The notes beneath the pieces are model-generated. The model was not told the DNA's origin and did no database searches. It was given only the letters and a program-made list of their open reading frames with translations. A program made the translations under genes and the position numbers. From Streptomyces sp. S4.7 (lineage in GTDB: Bacteria > Actinomycetota > Actinomycetes > Streptomycetales > Streptomycetaceae), in NCBI RefSeq assembly GCF_010384365.1, contig NZ_CP048397.1, positions 7,259,683 through 7,323,682 of the forward strand: a stretch of DNA of 64,000 bases. Reading direction: 5' to 3'. Below are positions 35,195 through 43,175 of this stretch, one piece after another (within the stretch, counting starts at the first letter, position 1; every line of letters starts with the position of its first letter).

Positions 35195-36502
35195 TCACCC
35201 TTCCGACGACCTGCCGGGCGGCACATCGCACAGGTCGTCCAGGACGAACGCGTCGGCCCGCTTCTGGAGCAGTCGCTCCGCCTCCAGCTGGGCGAGCAGA
35301 CCGTCGAGCACGTCGCGGTCCTGCGGCTTCTCCAGGAACTCCAGTACCGCCCGCTGGAAGGCGCCCCGCAGTGTCGACGGCATGGCGTCGGAGGCGTCGA
35401 GACAGATCTGCCCGGCATCGCGGAACATGCGCAGCACCGCGCCCGAACCCGCCGTCGGAGCGTTCGGGCCCGTCATCTTCGCCGTACCGGACGGGAAATA
35501 CGGCCGTTCCCCCGGGTCCGCCTGCTCGACCCAGTCGGCCTGGGCCTTCGACGAGGTGAGTTCGAGGATCAGCTCCCACGCCGCGTCGCTCGGCTTGAAC
35601 ACCGCTGCCATGTCGCCCGAGACCTCGAACACGTTCCGGTCACTCGGCAGTCCCTCGACGAAGTCGGAGGTCGGGGCGGGCATCACGTCGAGACCGTAGT
35701 GGCGGCGGATGAAGGAACCCTGGTGCTCGCGCGTGCAGTCGCCCCTGTTCAGCAGCCCGAACTCGCCGTCGCCCAGACTCTCGAACGACGTGGAGAGCGC
35801 GGTCACGGCATTCTCCTCGGCGTCGGTGGCCAGCACCTCCGCCCAGTCCAGCCACGCCCGTCTCACCCGTTTGTCGGTCCACTCCAGGGCGCCGGAGGCC
35901 CACTGCTCGTACACGTAGTGGCCCTCCCGCTGGAGCAGCAGATCCTCGATCCAGTCCGTGCCCGGCCACCCGGATGTCGCGCCCGACGCCATACCCAGGC
36001 ACCACACGGCATCCTCGGCCCCCGCCCGCTCCTCACCCGCCCTGCTCCAGACGATGGACTTGAGATCCACACGCACCGGCACCCAGTACGCGCGCTCCTC
36101 CGTGTTCCCCTCCGGGTCCCTGACGACCAGACGCGGGGCCCACGGCCCGATCGCCTTGCCCGTCACCTTCGGGGGCAGCGGCTGGGCGTCGCCGTCGATC
36201 GCGTACTGGGCCAGTTCGCCCTGGCCGTTGAGGATCGCCACGTCGGGCGGTGCGTCCGTCCGCAACTGCGCCACCAGCGTCTCGCGCAGCGAGCGCGTGC
36301 CCTCGTACACGTACTGCCGGCCCGTCCGCTCTCCTATCTTCGCGAGCGTCGCCTTGAACGGCAGCTCCTCGCCGTCCGTCCACGGACCGAGGACCACCAG
36401 CGGCGGCTTCTCCTCGGCCGCGCAGCCCCCCGACACGACGGCGGCCCCGGCCAGCAGGGCGGCCGCCAGGACCGAGCGCACGAGTCGGTACGGAGCCCTC
36501 AT
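35195..36502 (-). CDS. Extracellular solute-binding lipoprotein (family 1-like), orphan of ABC permeases
   Basis: 435 residues. A lipoprotein signal peptide (RSVLAAALLAGAAVVSGGC) puts the lipidated Cys near residue 27. The rest is a solute-binding fold: KPPLVVLGPWTDGEELPFKA, DAPPDVAILNGQGELAQYAI, NVFEVSGDMAAVFKPSDAAW. No permease or ATPase gene is nearby. Instead its ATG overlaps the stop of the membrane protein (ATGA) downstream of the protease-kinase gene. By analogy with mycobacterial GlnH in the glnX-glnH-pknG operon it is likely a ligand sensor feeding the membrane protein and kinase, although it belongs to a different binding-protein type. The ligand is unknown. Confidence 0.87.
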   Translation of the reverse strand: MRAPYRLVRSVLAAALLAGAAVVSGGCAAEEKPPLVVLGPWTDGEELPFKATLAKIGERTGRQYVYEGTRSLRETLVAQLRTDAPPDVAILNGQGELAQYAIDGDAQPLPPKVTGKAIGPWAPRLVVRDPEGNTEERAYWVPVRVDLKSIVWSRAGEERAGAEDAVWCLGMASGATSGWPGTDWIEDLLLQREGHYVYEQWASGALEWTDKRVRRAWLDWAEVLATDAEENAVTALSTSFESLGDGEFGLLNRGDCTREHQGSFIRRHYGLDVMPAPTSDFVEGLPSDRNVFEVSGDMAAVFKPSDAAWELILELTSSKAQADWVEQADPGERPYFPSGTAKMTGPNAPTAGSGAVLRMFRDAGQICLDASDAMPSTLRGAFQRAVLEFLEKPQDRDVLDGLLAQLEAERLLQKRADAFVLDDLCDVPPGRSSEG

Positions 36503-37635
36503 GGCGTCCTCCAGAGGATCCGCAGATGCCTGCGGCCGTAGTGGAACAGTGTGAAACCCGACGCCACCGCGCCCACCGCCCCGACGGCCAGGGCGAGTTC
36601 GGCGGCCAGTGCCCATCCGCCCGGGTGCGTGCCACGCAGCTCGGCGGCCAGTGTCCTGTCCAGCATCTCGATCCGGGTATCGGCCAGCGCCGTCGAGTTC
36701 ACCGTGGCCAGCTCGACACCCGCCTCCGACACCTTCCGCTGCGCGTGCTGCTGACCGGCGGCCCCGAGCACCAGTACGCCGAGTGCCAGCAGGACCGGCA
36801 GCGCGTACAGCGTCAGCAGCGGGCTGCGCACCCGTAGCTGCGCCAGGACGAAGTCGATGGTGCCGACGACGGCGAACACGAAGACCAGTGCGGCCAGCAG
36901 GGCGCCCGACGCCGTCACGGCGGACAGCGCGGTCCAGCCCGACAGCTCCGACGCGTCCGCGTTCAACTCGTCCTCCAGTGCCTCGATGCGGTCGGCCACG
37001 GCCGTGGGCTCGGGGGTGTCGCCTCCGTCGTGCAGCAGACTCGCGGCGTAGTCGAGCCCCGCCGTGCGCAGTGCCCTGCTGTCGTGGTGGGTGTCGGCCC
37101 AGCCGATCCAGTCGTCGTAGGCCACCACCAGCCCGGACACCACACGGACCTCCTGTTCCTGTTCGGCGCGCAGCGCCTTCGTCTGGGCCGCGTTGTTGAG
37201 GCTCTGCGCCGCCTCGGTCAGCAGCGAGGGGTACTTCTCCCCGAGCCCGACGAGATCGGTCTGGATCAGCGGCTCCCTTCCGTCCTCGCCGAGCCGCAGC
37301 GTCGCCTCCCTGTGGGCCAGCTCCAACGACGTCCTGGCATGCGCCAGTTCGACCATGGCGGGGGCGTAGCGCTCACGCAGCTGTTCCGTGCGCCCGTGCA
37401 GGTCCAGATACGCCGTCCCGGCCAGCGCCAGGACGGTCAGGGCCAGCGCCGGGAGCAGCAGCATGCGGCTGAAGAGGAACGGAGCCGTGTGCCGCCGCCG
37501 GCCCGTGGGCGTACGGCCCGAGCAGCGGCGCCACATCGGCAGCCACACCGACCGCCACACGGCGGCCCCGGCCGACCTCCCCGCCGCCAGGGCGGACCGG
37601 AGCGGCGAACGTACGGTGAGGCGGCCGCCCATCAC
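36499..37635 (-). CDS. Four-TM membrane protein with extracytoplasmic helical domain (GlnX-like position)
   Basis: About 378 residues. A basic cytoplasmic N-terminus is followed by TM1 (~57-76, MLLLPALALTVLALAGTAYL). A ~155-residue extracytoplasmic helical region (MVELAHARTSLELAHREATL ... VADRIEALEDELNADASEL) resembles a four-helix-bundle sensor. Then come TM2 (~235-262), TM3 (~272-293), a short outer loop with helices and TM4 (~340-365). No enzymatic motif is seen. The start is GTG 37635 or ATG 37632, overlapping the protease-kinase stop; its own stop overlaps the lipoprotein start. Topology and position match GlnX, the membrane relay between GlnH and PknG in mycobacteria; sequence homology is not established. 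Confidence 0.85.
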   Translation of the reverse strand: MMGGRLTVRSPLRSALAAGRSAGAAVWRSVWLPMWRRCSGRTPTGRRRHTAPFLFSRMLLLPALALTVLALAGTAYLDLHGRTEQLRERYAPAMVELAHARTSLELAHREATLRLGEDGREPLIQTDLVGLGEKYPSLLTEAAQSLNNAAQTKALRAEQEQEVRVVSGLVVAYDDWIGWADTHHDSRALRTAGLDYAASLLHDGGDTPEPTAVADRIEALEDELNADASELSGWTALSAVTASGALLAALVFVFAVVGTIDFVLAQLRVRSPLLTLYALPVLLALGVLVLGAAGQQHAQRKVSEAGVELATVNSTALADTRIEMLDRTLAAELRGTHPGGWALAAELALAVGAVGAVASGFTLFHYGRRHLRILWRTP

Positions 37636-40600
37636 CGCTCCCCGGTGAAGGCGTTCCAGCGGTCGTCGCCCGGGCCGGCGGCGTCCGGCGACCGCGACGG
37701 ATTCGTCGTCCGGCCGCCCAGCAGGCCCCGCAGCCGGCCGGGCCGCCAGCCGCGCAGCCTGCCCTGCCGCCGCTCACCCCGGTTGTGGCTGAACGCGAAC
37801 GGGCGGGTGCGGTACGCGTTGTCGAGCAGGGCCCTCTCCAGGGTGGTGTGCTCACGCAGCGCGGTGCGCGGTACCTGCTCGGAGAGCCGTTCGTAACCGA
37901 CGCCCAACTGCTCCCGCAGATCGTGTTCCGTCAGGGGGATCGGGATCTCCTTGTCCAGCGACTCCCGCAGGGCGCGCAGCGGGTCGGGCTCCGGGGCCGT
38001 GGTGACCAGCCGGAGCAGCAGCTCCAACAGGTCGGTGCGCAGCCGCTCCTGGGCATGACGGTCCGTCAGTCCCTCGTACCGGGCCAGCCGGTGGAGCGCC
38101 ACGCACGCCTGCTTCGCGGCGGCCACACTCGGCGGGCCGCCTTCGGCCGACAGGTCCGCGTGGATGCGCACCATGCCGGTGCGGGCGGCGGTGCGATGCC
38201 GCGAGTCGGGCGGGACGGCTTCGAGGCGGGCGAGGGCCGGTCCGCTGTCGCCGTCGGCCAGATGGATACGGGCCAGTCCGAAGGCGGCGCTGCCGAGCGC
38301 GTGGTTGCGTTTCCACACCGCTCCGTAGAAGACCATCGCCTCCTCCGGCCGGTCGAGGACCTCGTAGCAGTACCCGAGGGCGAGCTTGGGCGCGTACTCG
38401 CCGGGAATCGCCGCGTAGACCCCGTCGAAGGACCGGAGCGCCGCCTCCACCTCGTCCGCGGCGAGCTGGAGCAGCCCCCGGTGCCAGCGCAGCCGCCAGT
38501 CGTACTCGGCCAGGGAGCCGACGGCGGCCTCGGCCCGCCCCAACTCGGCGGTGGCGGAATCCAGTGCCGAGCCCGCGCCGCCCGGCTGGTAGCGGGCGGC
38601 CTCCAGATGGAGACGGCAGCGCAGGAGTGCCAGTTCGGGCGAGAGCTGCCAGTCGGCGCTGAGCTGGAGCAGACCGGCCGGATCGTCGTACGACGTGCGC
38701 TGGAGCTCCTTCCAGTTGGGGTCCTGACGGCTCGGTCGCGGAACGGGCAGGCCCACGGCCACCTCGGCCGGCCGCGGTGGCCGTATCGTCAGTGGGCGTT
38801 TGTCGTTGCCCCCGTGCCGCCACTGTTCGAGCGGCGGGGCCTTGCCGAGTTCGCCGTCGAGCGCGGTGGGCGCGACCGAGAACAGCGGCGACGGCTCGAA
38901 CGTCTCCTCGCCGAGGCGCAGGGAGCGCAGCTCCCGCAGCACGCCGTGCAGTTGGACGGCCATCTCCCACGCGTCGGCGAACCGGTCCTCGGGGCGCGCC
39001 GCCTGCGCCCTGTTCAGGACCCGCTGGAGTGAGGTCGTCCCGAGGTCGACGGGATGGGCGGGGACCCGGTCGAGGAGTTCCTGGAGGACGGCTCCGACCG
39101 CGAACAGATCGGCCGCGACCGTCACTTCGCTCGACGTGCCGAGCTCGGGTGCGCGGTAGGTGACGGGGCCGGCGTGCCCGATCTTCCGTACGCCCGCGAC
39201 GTCGATGAGCTTGATGCCGTTGCCGCAGTGGATGACGTTGGTGAGGGAGAGGTCGCCGTAGACGAAGCCCTCCTCGTCGTGCAGATATCTGAGCGCGTCC
39301 AGGATCCGCAGACCGTAGGCGGCGATGAACTCGTGCACGCGATAGCCGTCGAACGGCGCCTCGTCGCGCGCGATCTGTTCGGCCACCCACTGGAGCGGCG
39401 CCCCGTCGGCGAACTCCATCACGATGAACCGGGCGCTGTTCGCGGGGTGTTCCGGCTGGTCCGGGCGGCCGGGATGCCGGGCGTAGTTGAACACCTTGAT
39501 GATGGAGGGGTGGTTGAGACTCACCAGCCGCAGCAGTTCGAGGCGGGAGATCCGCCGGTCGGTGGCGTCGCCGGGGTCCCTCGCGCCCTTCAGGGCCACC
39601 GGGCGGTTCTCCAGCATCTGGTCGCGGGCGAGATAGACCTGCCCGAAACTGCCCTCGCCGAGCAGTCCGACGACCCTGTACTGCTGGTGCAGCTCCTGGC
39701 CGCGCACGAGGCGGGACTCCGGCTCCTTGGGCGCCTGCGCCTCGGGCTCGACGAACGTGTCGGGGTCCTCGACGGTGATGTGCGGCAGATCGGTGAGGCC
39801 GTCACCGGGCGGACTCACCACGTACTCGCCCGGGGCGTAGGGGCGGTCGAGGAGCCGCACGGCGGATTCTGTCCGCTGGATCGCGTCCTCGACGGCGATG
39901 TCGAGCAGGAACAGGTCGTGGGCGAGGGCGGCGCTCTTGCGCGGGACGCCGCCGTCCGTCCGCAGTCCGGCGAGCCGCGAGGCAAGTCGGGTGTGGACCG
40001 GCTGCGGCGGGTCGGTGATGCGCCGGACACCGGGGTGCGCCTTGAGCCTGCGGAATCTTCGCTCCAGCTCGGCGAGCACGTCGAGCCGCCCGGCGACGGC
40101 CGTCGTGCGGCGCGCTGCCCAGCCGTCGTCGAGCAGTGTGTCCACTACGTGTTCGAGCGAGGGGGACGCCGGGTCGCGGAAGACGAGCAACAGCCGGGTC
40201 TGACCGCTCTGCCGTAACGCCCTGAGGAGGGGGACGGCGGCCTCGCCGGTCGGGGCCGTCCGGTCGACGGAGAGGAAGGCGGCGGCGATCGGCGGGCTGT
40301 CGCCGGCGATCCGGGCCAGCGCGCGGTCGTGGTCCTCGGGTCCGTCGTCTCCGCCGTGTCCGCGGGGTCTCCCGGATCCGGGAGACCCCGCGGGGCCCGC
40401 GAGTCCGATGCGTTCGGCGGTGAGCGCGATGAGCTGTCCGGCCGTCAGGTCCGTCGTGTCCACGGCGATGTCGATCGATCCGGCGGGCGGTTCGGAGGCG
40501 CCGCCCGTGCCCGTGGGGCGCGGATTGCGTTCGCGGTCGGCGAGGTTGAGGGTGGCGTGGATCGCCGACATGTCGTCGTGACGGTCGTCGCGGGCGAAGA

Positions 40601-41555
40601 TCATCTCCACCGGCTCCGTGGCCGCGCGCCTGCCGGACGCCGGGTCCGCCCCGGACACCGGATCGGAGACCGGGGCGGGGGCCGGCGCCGTCGTGCCCGT
40701 CGCCGGAACCGAGTCGATGAGCCAGTGGGTCACCTTGCGGCGCAGTCCGAGAGCGCGGGTCGAACCGCTTCCGGGCGGATCGCGCGGGATGGTGGGTGAC
40801 AGGGCGGGAGGCCCCGTCACCCGCAACTCCTCCAGCTGATGGGCGGGTGGGTGCCGCAGGACGGACAGATAGCGCAGGATGGTGTCGGTCGGGATCATGT
40901 ACGCGTGGCTGACCGCGACCGGGTAGTGCTCGGTCCCGAACTGGTGGACCAGGATGCCGAGAACCTCGCCCGATTCGGTGACCACACCACTGCCGCTGTA
41001 GCCGTGGCGTACCGCGTAGGACCCGCCGTCCGGATCGAGTTGGACCCACTCGGGATAGCGCGCGGGACCGCCGAGCCCCATGAGGCGGGCATCGATGCGC
41101 TCACCACCCGGCAACTGGTCCGTGTAGCCCACCGAGTGCACCGATGTGCCGCGAGAGGGGATACGGCGGTGCAGCACGGCGGTCTCGACAGGTGGCGGGA
41201 AGGCCAGTCGCAGCAGGGCGATGTCGCCGCTGAACTGGGAGGTCGGCGGCGCGAGATGCTCGGGCAGCACCTCGGCGCGCAGCCGCAGGGGCGGGTCGGA
41301 CGGCGCGCCGGGGAACTCCGCGTACAGCATGTCGACCGGCCGGAGCGGATCGCGGCGTCGGCCCGAGCCCCATGAACCGTCCGTCCTGCGACGCGGTTTG
41401 GCCAGCACGACATGGGCACAGGTGAGCACCAGCCCGCCCGGCAGCAGCACCCCGGCGCCGAGCGGCGGAGCGGTGCCGGTCTCGTCCTCGGCCAGCCGGA
41501 CGCGCCAAGCGCCCTCCTGCGAGCTGGAGTTGGAAGTGGCTTCGGGCTCCCTCAT
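37632..41555 (-). CDS. Trypsin-like serine protease / PknG-like Ser/Thr kinase / TPR fusion
   Basis: 1307 residues. (1) Residues ~15-230: trypsin-like protease with His48 (LVLTCAHVV), Asp111 (GDIALLRL) and Ser187 (GYSGSGVV). (2) ~230-610: linker, partly Pro/Gly-rich, with an unrecognised helical domain. (3) ~625-835: kinase with LLGEGSFGQVYLARD, Lys656 (NRPVALKG), Asp768 in VYGDLSLTNV (Y-G-D, not H-R-D) and LIDVAG in place of DFG. These features, plus HPSIIKVFNY, match PknG. (4) ~920-1240: TPR region with PGEYAPKLALGY, GSAAFGLARIHLADGD and LEAVPPDSRH, again as in PknG. The PknG rubredoxin CxxCG pairs are absent. The ATG at 41555 is preferred; TTGs lie just upstream. First gene of a three-gene operon. 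Confidence 0.92.
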   Translation of the reverse strand: MREPEATSNSSSQEGAWRVRLAEDETGTAPPLGAGVLLPGGLVLTCAHVVLAKPRRRTDGSWGSGRRRDPLRPVDMLYAEFPGAPSDPPLRLRAEVLPEHLAPPTSQFSGDIALLRLAFPPPVETAVLHRRIPSRGTSVHSVGYTDQLPGGERIDARLMGLGGPARYPEWVQLDPDGGSYAVRHGYSGSGVVTESGEVLGILVHQFGTEHYPVAVSHAYMIPTDTILRYLSVLRHPPAHQLEELRVTGPPALSPTIPRDPPGSGSTRALGLRRKVTHWLIDSVPATGTTAPAPAPVSDPVSGADPASGRRAATEPVEMIFARDDRHDDMSAIHATLNLADRERNPRPTGTGGASEPPAGSIDIAVDTTDLTAGQLIALTAERIGLAGPAGSPGSGRPRGHGGDDGPEDHDRALARIAGDSPPIAAAFLSVDRTAPTGEAAVPLLRALRQSGQTRLLLVFRDPASPSLEHVVDTLLDDGWAARRTTAVAGRLDVLAELERRFRRLKAHPGVRRITDPPQPVHTRLASRLAGLRTDGGVPRKSAALAHDLFLLDIAVEDAIQRTESAVRLLDRPYAPGEYVVSPPGDGLTDLPHITVEDPDTFVEPEAQAPKEPESRLVRGQELHQQYRVVGLLGEGSFGQVYLARDQMLENRPVALKGARDPGDATDRRISRLELLRLVSLNHPSIIKVFNYARHPGRPDQPEHPANSARFIVMEFADGAPLQWVAEQIARDEAPFDGYRVHEFIAAYGLRILDALRYLHDEEGFVYGDLSLTNVIHCGNGIKLIDVAGVRKIGHAGPVTYRAPELGTSSEVTVAADLFAVGAVLQELLDRVPAHPVDLGTTSLQRVLNRAQAARPEDRFADAWEMAVQLHGVLRELRSLRLGEETFEPSPLFSVAPTALDGELGKAPPLEQWRHGGNDKRPLTIRPPRPAEVAVGLPVPRPSRQDPNWKELQRTSYDDPAGLLQLSADWQLSPELALLRCRLHLEAARYQPGGAGSALDSATAELGRAEAAVGSLAEYDWRLRWHRGLLQLAADEVEAALRSFDGVYAAIPGEYAPKLALGYCYEVLDRPEEAMVFYGAVWKRNHALGSAAFGLARIHLADGDSGPALARLEAVPPDSRHRTAARTGMVRIHADLSAEGGPPSVAAAKQACVALHRLARYEGLTDRHAQERLRTDLLELLLRLVTTAPEPDPLRALRESLDKEIPIPLTEHDLREQLGVGYERLSEQVPRTALREHTTLERALLDNAYRTRPFAFSHNRGERRQGRLRGWRPGRLRGLLGGRTTNPSRSPDAAGPGDDRWNAFTGER

Positions 41556-41617
41556 ACTGCACAACAATAACCACGGGGGGTGACAACGGACCCCCGCTGC
41601 GTAACGAGAGGGTTGGA

Positions 41618-41962
41618 ATGGGCGCGGGTGACGGACGTCGCGGACGTGCAGGGCACGACGGTGCGGAGACCGCCGGTCTCGCCGAGGTGATCGGCCGGAT
41701 CCGCGAGGAGCTGGAAGAGGCGCAGCGCAACGGCCGCGAGGGCAGGCTCCAGTTCCGGGTGGAGCGCGTACACGTCGAGTTCGCCGTACAGGTACGGCGC
41801 GAGGGCACCGGCAAGGCGGGCCTGAACATCGGTGTCATCACGGCCGAGGCGGGCGGGACGGCGGCGAGTGAGAACCTGCACCGGATCGAGATCGAGCTGA
41901 TGCCCCACGACAGGGACGAGCGCCCGGACGGCCCGGGGATCAGCATCGGGGGCCAGAGGTAG
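41618..41962 (+). CDS. Trypco2 (trypsin-co-occurring domain 2) family protein
   Basis: 114 residues. After a short charged N-terminus it reads TAGLAEVIGRIREELEEAQR, RLQFRVERVHVEFAVQVRRE, GKAGLNIGVITAEAGG and NLHRIEIELMPHD. This is the pattern of small Trypco2 proteins that occur beside trypsin-like domains in predicted actinobacterial NTP-dependent conflict or signalling systems. It is probably an adaptor or regulator of the protease domain. It faces the protease-kinase gene with only 62 bp between start codons, so both promoters overlap. A hairpin terminator follows at 41980. Confidence 0.87.
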   Translation: MGAGDGRRGRAGHDGAETAGLAEVIGRIREELEEAQRNGREGRLQFRVERVHVEFAVQVRREGTGKAGLNIGVITAEAGGTAASENLHRIEIELMPHDRDERPDGPGISIGGQR

Positions 41963-41979
41963 CGCGCGGGAGCCCGCCG

Positions 41980-42017
41980 GCGGGTGTCGTACGGACCGAG
42001 GCCCGTACGACACCCGC
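41980..42017. terminator. 15-bp perfect hairpin between convergent trypco2-like gene and rppA
   Basis: GCGGGTGTCGTACGG (41980-41994) pairs perfectly with CCGTACGACACCCGC (42003-42017) around an 8-base loop. It is located 18 bp after the Trypco2 stop and 21 bp after the rppA stop on the other strand, as expected for a shared terminator. Confidence 0.88.
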
Positions 42018-42037
42018 GGGCGGGACCGGCCGCGAGG

Positions 42038-43165
42038 TCAGCCGACCGTGTCCGACCGCGACATCAGGACCGGCGTCGGCAGGATCACTTCCCGTTCGAC
42101 GAGTCCGCTCTCGTGACCGCCCACCGACCAGGTACCGAGGCTGAGTTCGGCCGTGATGCCGGGGCCGAAGCCCGCGATCACCCCTCGGGCGCCGTGCTCG
42201 GCGCCGCCGTCCTCGAAGAGGCGGTCCAGCGCGTCGAAGATGACGGCGCTGGCGATGTTGCCGCGCTCGGTGAGGGTCGCCCTGCTGTAGCGGAACATCT
42301 CCGCCGGCACGTCGAGGAAGTGGCAGAGGTCGTCCAGGATCCTGGGCCCGCCGGCGTGCACGATGTAGAAGTCGAGTCCGGAGACGTCCCAGTCGTGCGG
42401 CTCCGCCATCTCCCGCATGGCGGGCGCGAGTACGGACATGGTGCCGGGCACTCGCTTGTCGAGCATGAAGTGGAAGCCGGTGTCACGGACCGCGTAGGAG
42501 ATCCAGTCCTCCGTGTCGGGCACCAGATGGGAGCCGTTGCGCTCCAGCCGTACGCCGGTGCCGCCCCGGCCGCGGACCACCGCGGCGGCGACGGCGTCCC
42601 CGAAGAGGCCGTTGGAGAGCAGATTGCCCACCGCGAGGTCCGTCGGCTGGTAGCACAGCGAGCAGAACTCACAGGCCACGATCAGCACGTTCGACTCCGG
42701 GTACGCGGAGCAGAAGTCGTGCGCGCGGTTGATGGCCGCGCCGCCCGCGGCGCACCCCAGCTGAGCGATCGGCAACTGCCGGGTGTTCGATCCGAAGCCC
42801 ATGGTGTTGATGAGCCACGCGGTCATCGACGGCATCATGAAGCCCGTGCACGACACGTACACGATCATGTCGATGTCCCGCGGCGTGAGTTCGGCGTGGG
42901 CCAGTGCCCGCTCCACGACCTCGGGCACCCTGGCCTTCGCCTCCTCCTCGTAGACCGAGTTGCGGGTGGTGAAGCCGGGATGGCGCAGGGTCTCCTCGAT
43001 GGGCCGGACCAGACGTCTGGTCCGGACACCCGTGTTGCTGATCAGCCGTACGGCGAGGTCGAGTTGAGGATGATCGGGGTGGAGCCTCCGCGCCAGCTCA
43101 ACGGTCTGTTCCATGGTGATGACGTGCTCGGGTACGGCGATGGCGGGCCTGCACAGAGTTGCCAT
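42038..43165 (-). CDS. rppA: Type III polyketide synthase, 1,3,6,8-tetrahydroxynaphthalene synthase RppA
   Basis: 375 residues. The catalytic triad falls at exactly the RppA positions: Cys138 (PIAQLGCAAGGAAIN), His270 (DFYIVHAGGPRIL) and Asn303 (TLTERGNIASAVIF). Cys106 (VYVSCTGFMMPS), characteristic of THN synthases, is also present. The enzyme condenses five malonyl-CoA into 1,3,6,8-tetrahydroxynaphthalene, which oxidises to flaviolin. It follows the P450 gene by 10 bp on the same strand. Together they should make polymerised flaviolin pigment, as with the S. coelicolor rppA/CYP158A2 pair. Confidence 0.96.
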   Translation of the reverse strand: MATLCRPAIAVPEHVITMEQTVELARRLHPDHPQLDLAVRLISNTGVRTRRLVRPIEETLRHPGFTTRNSVYEEEAKARVPEVVERALAHAELTPRDIDMIVYVSCTGFMMPSMTAWLINTMGFGSNTRQLPIAQLGCAAGGAAINRAHDFCSAYPESNVLIVACEFCSLCYQPTDLAVGNLLSNGLFGDAVAAAVVRGRGGTGVRLERNGSHLVPDTEDWISYAVRDTGFHFMLDKRVPGTMSVLAPAMREMAEPHDWDVSGLDFYIVHAGGPRILDDLCHFLDVPAEMFRYSRATLTERGNIASAVIFDALDRLFEDGGAEHGARGVIAGFGPGITAELSLGTWSVGGHESGLVEREVILPTPVLMSRSDTVG

Positions 43166-43175
43166 GATCAGCTCC

